Origin: Meloidogyne chitwoodi
Lineage: Eukaryota > Nematoda > Chromadorea > Rhabditida > Meloidogynidae
Direction of reading: 5' to 3'
Assembly: GCA_015183035.1 (NCBI GenBank)
Contig: JACZZP010000004.1
Span: 1,116,001 to 1,180,000 of the forward strand
Length of the DNA: 64,000 nt
The position numbers and the translations under genes are program-made. Below are positions 55,942 to 64,000 of this stretch, one piece after another. The notes below the pieces were generated by a model. That model did not search any database, had not been told where the DNA came from, and was given only the letters and a program-made list of their open reading frames with translations. Each line of letters starts with the position of its first letter. Position 1 is the first letter of the stretch.

Positions 55942-58635
55942 TTATATTTTAGCTTTTTTAAGCATTACAGAAGGCATTAATTTTGATTGTTCATTTGTCG
56001 TCTTAAATACAATTTTTAAATAAAATAAATTAATATAAAATAAACCTTCATTTCATTAAATTCAACATGTTCAATATTTGAGGAAATCTAAAAAAATATT
56101 TAAAAATAATTTTTAATTAATTATTTATTTATTAATTTTCTACATATTTGATTTTTTAAATAAATTTGTTTTTATTATTTTATTTTAAAAAATACAATCT
56201 TACCCTTGTGGTAAATTCAAAATCTTCTGGCACATCAAAGAAATTTTCATCACAATAAACATGTGAATCAGGCACATGTGTAAGCCAATTAAGTTTTAAA
56301 ATAAGTCCTAAATAAAATTAAAAATAAATTTAAAATAGTAAAAATAAACCTGTAATTGCCCCAACAATTGAAGCTAACAAAAGTGTAACACCTAAACCAC
56401 AAAGTTGAAAAAGTGCTTGTTGAGCTTGACTGCGTCCATGTGGAATAATTCTTGAACTATATTTAAAAAAATAAAATTAATGATTTTTAAAAATATTTGT
56501 AAATTAGACAAATTAGAGAAAATAATAATAATTTACCTCTCAGGGTATGAACCTTCTTTATAACAAAGAAGAACAAAAGCGCTTGCCAAAATTCCAATTA
56601 TTCCTATTAATATAATTAATTACAATTAAATAATTATCAAAAATACCTACCAGGCATTGTATGTAAATTAGTTACTCCTCTTGTATCGCTAAATCCACAT
56701 TTCTTTTCAAGAATTGGCTAATGGATTAGAATAAATTAGAAAAAATTTAAAAGAAAAATCAGTTAAATTCTTAATCAATTTCTAGCAAATATTTAAATTT
56801 AAAAATAAAATAAAATATTACAGCAATAAAAATATATCCAAAAACAGCAACAGCACCACTAACAACACCAATTGCTAAGGCATCAAATGGAGCTAAAAGA
56901 ATATTGGCACAAGCACCCATTGCAACACCTCCTGCTAAAGGTGCATTAACAAGATGACGAACATTAAATTTCTTTAAAAAATAAAAATATAATAATAAAA
57001 TATTTAAAGCGAAATAGTTCATAGTTGTTAAGAAAACTTGAGAGACTTTGTATAACAACCCGATAACTTTAAACGTTTATAACTTTGATTGTAATAATTA
57101 CCATAGGATAAAATAATATATTTTTACTCAGTCCTTTGAAAGGAATCGAAATATAAAATATTTTGATTATTCACGAAAATAACCACAACCAAAAATTTTA
57201 ACAGAAATTGCTTTAAAAAATATAAAGATTTACTTCTTTTTTATTAAAAAATGATGAAACAACAAATGAAGTAATTGTACTACCAATAAGTGCTGTATAT
57301 GTATTAATAATTGAACGATTACGAGCATCTGCTCCAAATGTATTTGCAGCATTAAAAGAAGGCCAAAATACCCAAAGAAAGCTAGTTGCTTTAAAAAAAT
57401 AAAATTATTAAAAAAATTAAAAAAAAATTTTACCAACAAAAGTAAAAATATCTGAATGATAAACACTTCCTAAATGTTCACTATCTCTCCAAGTTTTAGT
57501 AAAAAGTACTCGTCCAGCAATTAATCCAAAAACAGCACCAAAAACATGAATAATTATTGAACTAAATTTTTATTAAAATTAAAAATTAAAAAAATATATA
57601 TTTACCCTCCCAAATCTTGAACTCCGAGTATTTTGACAACAATATATTCATTAAAAATCTGTTTAATAAAAACATATATTTAATTAGGTAATTTAATATA
57701 TAAAGACATAATAAGTCTAAACTAAATATTTAATAAATTAAAAAAAGAAAATTAACTGAAAATGGTGCTTCAATTAAAGCCATAAGTAAATATTGCATTG
57801 GTGACATTTTGCCACATAAAGCACCAAAAGATATTAAAACAACAGCAGCTGTATAATCAGCATTAATTAAACTTAAATTAAATAAAAATAATTAAAATTA
57901 GTCCTTAAAAATATATTTAATTGGAAAATTAAAAATTCTAACTTTTGCAAATTGACGTAAAATTTCCCGTAGAGAGCAAATTCATCTGTTAGGAAACCAC
58001 GAACTAATAACTTCAAATTAAAATAAATAAATTATTTAAAAAGTTGTTTTTGAAATTCCCAACTAATTTATTTATTTAAACTTACAGCCAATTCTAAAGT
58101 AAATGCTGTAAGCATCATTGACATTGTAAAAGATCCAAATCCATAACGACGAAGAAAAACAACTAAAAATCCAAAACCAACAAGAAGAATTGAATGAACA
58201 TCTTGGAAATCTAAAAAATTAAAAATTTTTGTGTTTTAAAAAATAATTTAAAAATAACCAGTAAGTTTTTTCTGTGATTCTTGTATTAAAACAGAACCAA
58301 TCGGCACTGATGATGGAATAGCATTAGGGTCATGTTGTGAGAAAAGAGCAAATAAAATTAAAAAAAATAGTTGTGCAATACCAAGTAATACACAAAATTG
58401 ATTGTGGGGAAGTTTAACTGTTGCCTATAAATTAAATAATTGAATTTAAATTATATTAATGAAAAATTAAATAATAAAAATAATTATGAGTTCACAACCT
58501 TTTAATTTAGAAAAGGCCAAATAATGGAAATTTATCTTATATAATTTTTACCATTAAAAGAAGAACAAGTAAAAACATTGCCGGTGAAACAAGAATAAGC
58601 CCTTCGGTTAAATATGTTGAAAATGTTGCTTTCAT
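55942..58635 (-). CDS. rhr: Rh-family ammonium/CO2 channel
   Basis: This is an animal Rh glycoprotein-type channel (Amt/Mep/Rh superfamily) of the plasma membrane. It starts MKATFSTYLTEGLILVSPAM (ATG 58633-58635). Family blocks in order: FQDVHSILLVGFGFLVVF and LRRYGFGSFTMSM; LINADYTAAVVLISFGALCG; IIIHVFGAVFGLIAGRVLF; SFLWVFWPSFNAANTFG; RSIINTYTALIGSTITSFV; KFNVRHLVNAPLAGGVAMG with PFDALAIGVVSGAVAVFGY; and CGFSDTRGVTNLHTMPG, the conserved region before TM11. The tail ends SKLMPSVMLKKAKI at 55942-55944. The HSILLVGFGF and NAPLAGGVA blocks distinguish Rh from Amt proteins. About a dozen short introns; no lesion was found. Confidence 0.95.
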
Positions 58636-60028
58636 TTTTTTTATATTTATTATAATTTTTAAATAAAAATAATTAATTAATTAATTTATTTATTTAGCAA
58701 AGTATAATACTATTTATGTAAATAAATATAAATAAAATTTGAAAATCTGACAAACAAAGTAATAAAAAAATATTTATAAAAAATTATAGAAGAAGAAGGA
58801 AAATTATTAAAATATATGTAGTAGGGTAGGGAAAGATAAATATTTAAAATTGAGACACGTTTAGATCGGAGGATATTGTAAAAGAATTTTAATTTAATTT
58901 TTTTTTATTTTCTAAATATTAACAGAATTTAAAAAATGTAAATAAATAACTTTTATTAATTTAATTTATTAAAAATATAAAATAATAGGAAAATATTTTT
59001 CTAAAGAAACTAATGTGACTCAGATTTTGTAAAAATAAAAGAAAATAAAAATTCAAAGAATATAATTAAATGCTGTACACAGCTTAATTAACCAAAGAAT
59101 GATTTAAATTATTTTTATATATAAAAGGTGTGTAATTTTAAGGTGAGTAAACTAGGTATATCGTATTTTGAGTGCATTTAATTACAAAAATTAAATAAAA
59201 ATTAATTCTTAATCATTGTATGTATTAGAAAATAAATAGTTAAAAAAATGAAAAAATTTAATAAAAATAATGAAAAAAATAAAATATAAAAAATGTTTAC
59301 AACCTTGTTAAAGTAAAACGTGTTATCAAGAGTGTAAAAGGAGGGAAATCAAAAGGAATTGACGGAAGGGTTGAACCCAAAAAATCAACAAATTTATTTT
59401 ATTTTATAAAAGAATTATTTTATTTATTTTCAGCATGTTTTTTAATTTTTAGTGATATTTTGGAAATATTTGAAAATAAATAAAAAGGCATGCATGACAA
59501 TTTATTGATTCTTCCATTAGCGGCGGTTGTTTTTATTTTAGATCAAATGACAAATATATTTAAAGTGTAAAAGTAGGAAATTGAGTATTTTATTTTCCAA
59601 AAGATCACCTAATGGTGATATCTTTGAGGTAAGAAAATTATTCAGACCTTTTGAAGTGGAATCTTAAGGAGAGGACTGCAAATTACTGTAAGGGGTTAAA
59701 ATTATCTCCTTTCGTTGATATGTTTAAATCGAAAGTTATTACCCTTAATTTTTTTTCTTAAAGCAAAATTCTTTTAGAAATTAAAAATATTTTTTTAAAT
59801 AATTTTTATTAAATAATTTTAAATAATTATTTATTTTCATATTAATCCAAAAATTTTTGGAAACTCGTTAAAAATAAAAATATATCATTTTCATCATCAA
59901 ATTATTGTTAATTTATTATTGTTTTTTTCTTCACAATAAATTCAATAAAAATATCTAATATTTAAAAATGTTCATAACAATCAAGTTCAATTAAATTTTT
60001 AACTTCTTCCAACATTTAATATTTATTT
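58636..60028. other. Intergenic region with an 18S rRNA-like 20-mer
   Basis: Mostly AT-rich and gene-free. At 59352-59370 AAAGGAATTGACGGAAGGG matches the universally conserved 18S rRNA segment, with a weakly similar GAAATCA just before it. The sequence after it does not look like rRNA. Confidence 0.5.
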
Positions 60029-60667
60029 AAATATTTGGAAAAACTTGTTCATAGTGCCCAAACTCCAATTCAAATGATCTATATGTCATTCGAAAGAGCT
60101 CGTCGAGTAGAGTCGAACGACATCAAATAAAGTTTCCGGTCTCAACTATGACCCGAGATACAGACCCAAAAATCGAAAAACCATAGGGTGGAGTAAGCTC
60201 AGTTTATGTGATTACCGCGGCTGCTCTTTAAGTATTTTCTCTGAATTAATTATTCTGTTGTAATTTTAGCTGTAGAATAATGCATGTACCAAAAGCCAAC
60301 GAGGGATAGGCTCCCAAATGAAAAAGTGATAAAACACTCCCAATAGATCCGTTTGGCATGTTTCCAGCAAACTTTGATTCTTCATAACTTTGCTCAAAAT
60401 CGTTCAATCAAGACGATTTTAGTCTCATTCGATAGGTCTCGAAAAGCTCTTTTGAATGAGATATCATTTGTATAATCGAATTTTTCACCCAAAATGAGCT
60501 TACTCCCCCCTATGGTTTTTCGATTTTTGGGGTATGTATCTCGGGTCATAGTGAGACCGGAAACTTTATTTGATGTCGTTCGACTCTACTCGACGAGCTC
60601 TTTCGAATGACATATAGATCATTTGAATTGGAGCTTGGGCGCTATGAACAAGTTTTTCCAAATATTT
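60029..60667. mobile_element. 639-bp foldback element related to 75-623
   Basis: Arms of about 160-170 bp beginning AAATATTTGGAAAAACTTGTTC are near-perfect reverse complements and contain TCTACTCGACGAGCTC. The target duplication could not be resolved because both edges are AT-rich. The central part (about 60295-60385) resembles the inverted 210-285 segment of the element at 75-623, including ACTC(C/A)NAATAGATCC and GTTTCCAGCAAACTT. Confidence 0.8.
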
Positions 60668-61200
60668 TAACAGACAAACAAAATTTAGATTTTATTTATA
60701 GGTATTTATTAAAATAATAATTTAAAAAAAGATAAAATTAAATACATTAATAATTTATTTTAAATAATTTTAAAATAAAATCTGAAGATTATTATTTTTA
60801 TTATAATTAAAATATAAAAGTTTACTTGAGTTTTAATTAAATAAATTTATTTTCTCTAATTTTTACTTAAATTTAAAAATTAAAAAGTGCAAGTGGACTT
60901 AAATGATGAAGGGATTGTTATTTTATGTTTGGACATAATTAAGAAATTACTAAATTTTAATAATTAATTTTAAGAAGGGAATTTCATAATTTTTTATGTC
61001 GCGACATATGAAAGCGGGATTTCCCTTTTATTTTCAATGGAGGGGTAACCCTTGACTTTAGTCATAAGTACTTAGCATATGAATAAAACATTTATTAATT
61101 AAAGGTTAATTTAAAAATTTCTCTTTATAAAAAGCGATTTTCCTTTGATAAAATAAAATAAAATATAATTTTAAATTTAAAAAATATTTTTTAATTTTTA

Positions 61201-62439
61201 ATGTTAAATATTTTAATAATTTTCATTTTATCTGTTGTGTTTATATTTAATCAAAACAATTGTTTAGTTAGATTAAATAATTTTAATGGAGGTTAGTTAT
61301 TTTAAAATAAAATTTTAATTATATTTTCCTATTCTAAAATATTTTATTTTTTAATTTAAATAAAATCTAGACTAAAATTTAAAAAAAAATAAATTTTAAA
61401 TCATAATTTATTTTCTAATTATTTTATTAAATTTAATTTATAAAAATATTTTCTTTAGCAAATAACATTTTATTTAATTTAAATAAAAATTTAATAATAA
61501 ATAATAAACATTTAACATCATTACCAAGCAAATCTTTTTTATTTGTTAATAATTTAAATAAAATAAATAATAGAAGAAAATCATCAATTTATTTAAAAAA
61601 TAATATTTTAAAGAAAATTGGTATTTTATTTAAATATAATAATAATTTAAAAAAAAAAATAATAAATAAATATATTAAGAAATTCCTCATGCATCTTCTT
61701 CTGATTATTTAAATGTAAATGGACATAATCCTTGGCAACATTCTTGTAAATTATTTTTTAAATTAATTTTTTTTAATTTTAAATTAAATAAAAATAATTA
61801 TTAAAATTTATTTTAATAAATTTAAAAATAAAATAAATTCCTAATTTAAATGGTTTATTTAATATTTTTATAGCAAATAAATATTCTGAAATAGAAAATT
61901 TATATCATGGAATGGCATTAATTATAAAAATTGACGAAAAAGACAGCAATGAATTAATTTATGAAAAATCTAAAAAATTTATGAATTCCATAAATAGAGA
62001 ACTTTTTTTTAAATTTTTAAAATATAGTAATAAAGGAATGGAAAAAGAATTAAAATATTTAATTAATAAAATTGTTAAAAGTGATTTATTAAATGAAGAA
62101 AATAATGAAGATTCTTCTTCAATTATTTCACTTTTATGTTGTTGGACATTAACAACATATTCTATTAATACTTTATTATTATTAGAAGATTATAATGATA
62201 TAATAAAGATTAGTAATGGAATTAATATTATTGATACTTATCAAATTTTAAATAAATTATTAAATGAAAAGTATATAATTATTTTTATAATTATTTTATT
62301 TATTTAATTTTTAAGCGAAAAGAATTTAAATAGAATGCCTAAAATTAAGAAAATTGTTAAAATTATAATTGATGAATTAAAAAATATTTTTCCGTCTAAG
62401 AAATTTTTTGATGGAGGATATTCTGTATTATTAGAATAA
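61201..62439 (+). CDS. Unrecognised secreted protein
   Basis: It starts at ATG 61201 with a signal peptide (NILIIFILSVVFIFNQNNC). Spliced exons: 61201 to about 61292; about 61459-61619 (FNLNKNLIINNKHLTSLPSK and RRKSSIYLKNNILKKI); about 61679-61748 (IPHASSSDYLNVNGHNPWQH); about 61875-62270 (NKYSEIENLYHGMALIIKI to IIDTYQILNKLLNE); and the last from about 62316, ending FFDGGYSVLLE at TAA 62437-62439. All introns are GT-AG and restore phase. No known domain was recognised. Small secreted orphan proteins are common effector candidates in parasitic nematodes, but nothing here proves that role. Confidence 0.65.
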
Positions 62440-63226
62440 TAAAATATATATTTTAAATTTTATAGTATTAATTAAATTAATTATATATAATTAATTTAAA
62501 TTTAAAATTTAACTTTTTATTTTCAAATTTTTTCTTATTAAAAATAATTTTATAATATTTTCATTTAAATATATTTCTATTAAGTTTATTATAATTTTTA
62601 AAATTAAATTAATTTATTTAATTGTTTATTTATTTTACAATATAAACATTAATTAATAATATATTCTAATATTTTATTTACTATTTACTTTTAATTTTTA
62701 GCAATCTTTTAAATTAATTTAAAAATTATTTTTACCAAAACAAAAAATAAATTAAAAATATTAAATTACGCCAAACATTTAAATATTAATAAATATTTAT
62801 TTGAAAATAAGTTCAACAATATTTTATTAAAATTAAATTTATAAAATAAATAAAAATTTAAAATTATTAATTTAATAATTTGAAATGCGTGTTTCTAAAG
62901 TAATTTAATTAGAAAAAAATTATTAGTTAAATTTATTAATTTATAAAAATTAAATTAAAGTAATAATTTTCTGAATAAATAATTAGTACCCGCTAATAAA
63001 TAAATTATATATATAAAATTTATATTATATTTTCACTAAAAATAAAATAAAAGTTGTAACAAAAAATTAATTAAATATTTAAATTTTTATTTTAAATAAG
63101 TTAAATATTTAAATTTTAATATAATTATATATTTTTATTAAACTTTTAAAATATTCATTTTTAATATTTAATTAATTAATCTTTTCAGATCTAAATTAAA
63201 TATTTAAAAAATTAAAATTTAAATAA
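62440..63226. other. AT-rich intergenic region
   Basis: No gene or repeat structure was seen. It should contain the promoter of the receptor at 63227. Confidence 0.5.
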
Positions 63227-64000
63227 ATGGACACAAATAAAACACAAACTGTTTGTTAATTTTATTTAAATTTTTTTATTTTTAAATAATTTAATTTTAA
63301 GTTATTTGATATTTATGGCATTCAAGGACTTCCATTAAGTTTAATTTTAATTAATAGTTTGAAAATAATAATTTCAACAATTGGAGTTTTATTTAATATT
63401 TCTTTTGTTTATGTTACAGCAAAAATTAGGTTTTCTTTAATTAATTTATTAAATAAATAAAATTTTAAAATTTAATAAAATTAAAGATTATTTAAAAATT
63501 AAAATTAATTTATATAATTAATTTTTAAAAATAATAAAGAACATTAAACTCTCCCTGTCATTTATTAATTGCATTTGATTGTCTATCCTCTGCTTGGTAT
63601 CAAATTTGTAGTTGGTTTTCAATTACTGTTTTGTTTAATTCTGATTTTCAATTTATTAATATTCGTACTTGCTGTTTAAAAATACTTCCTTCATTTCAAT
63701 TTGGATATACATCTTCATTTAATTCTATATTTCTTATTTCAATAGATAGATTAATTAGTGTAATATTTCCTATATGGTTTGTATATTTTATTTTTAAATA
63801 TTTAATTAATTTTTAAGATAATTAATTAAATTTAAATAAATGTTAATTAAAGCAATCCTTAACTTAATAAAATTATAAAATTTTCTCTTTTCTTAATTTT
63901 TAATTTTTAAATAATTTTAATTAATTATTTCAAGGTATAGTCAACGTGTAATTTCTAAAAAAATTTATTTTATTCCAATGTTTTGTTTATTATTAATAAA
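63227..64000 (+). CDS. Srsx-type serpentine chemoreceptor, 5' part (runs off the window)
   Basis: A tiny first exon MDTNKTQT starts at ATG 63227. A GT-AG intron leads to LFDIYGIQGLPLSLILINSL with TM1 (IISTIGVLFNISFVYVTAKI). The next exon has CHLLIAFDCLSSAWYQICSW and TSSFNSIFLISIDRLISVIF at the end of TM3, matching the IDRL motif of the two other Srsx-type genes. A further exon from about 63936 (YSQRVISKKIYFIPMFCLLL) reaches the window edge. The exon pattern matches 24345-25810 and 44550-46059. Confidence 0.8.

Overview
The window looks like nuclear DNA of a nematode. Base composition is extremely AT-rich, host genes are split by GT-AG introns mostly of about 40-100 bp, and several genes belong to nematode chemoreceptor families (three Srsx-type, one Srd/Str-type, one unassigned serpentine receptor). 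A plant-parasitic tylenchid such as Meloidogyne would fit the composition and compactness, but nothing here fixes the genus.

Host genes, left to right: SulP/SLC26 anion transporter (minus, 4598-8093); unrecognised multipass membrane protein (minus, 10732-13809); serpentine receptor (plus, 17443-20041); RtcB RNA ligase (minus, 20453-23609); Srsx-type receptor (minus, 24345-25810); cholecystokinin-type neuropeptide receptor (minus, 26440-29255); a damaged cathepsin B-like protease gene (minus, about 41345-44037); a second Srsx-type receptor (minus, 44550-46059); serine carboxypeptidase S10 (plus, 46990-49523); Srd/Str-type receptor (minus, 49908-51131); an unrecognised secreted protein (minus, 51892-55262); Rh-type ammonium/CO2 channel (minus, 55942-58635); another unrecognised secreted protein (plus, 61201-62439); and the 5' part of a third Srsx-type receptor (plus, from 63227). 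There is no operon logic beyond ordinary head-to-tail spacing.

Mobile DNA is the notable part. The main object is an 8,466-bp Polinton/Maverick-type element (31550-40015) with terminal inverted repeats of about 0.8 kb, AG...CT ends and a perfect 6-bp target duplication (AATAAA). It keeps a packaging-type ATPase, a pX-like small basic protein, a large basic protein, an intron-containing Cys-bearing protein and the front half of a retroviral-type integrase. No polymerase B, major capsid or protease gene is visible. The space they might occupy holds a 50-copy 18-bp minisatellite, open on both strands, and five tandem copies of a ~134-bp hairpin-containing unit. This suggests a non-autonomous 'satellite' Polinton.

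Other insertions were delimited by target duplications read directly: an LTR retrotransposon carrying only gag/protease with apparently identical LTRs (1743-4377, TSD ATTAT); a foldback Mutator-like element (75-623, TSD ACTAATTAA); a hAT relic keeping a transposase C-terminal exon (12491-13321, TSD TAAATAAT); an element that seems to have captured an intron-containing gene fragment (15900-16578, TSD CTCTGTTTT); a 1,026-bp element inside a cathepsin coding exon (42358-43383, TSD AATTATAAGT); and several MITEs in introns. Some unrelated elements share short modules, including a GCCTGCGGCGC-containing motif and a tRNA-like A-box/B-box segment. All calls come from reading the sequence; no searches were run.
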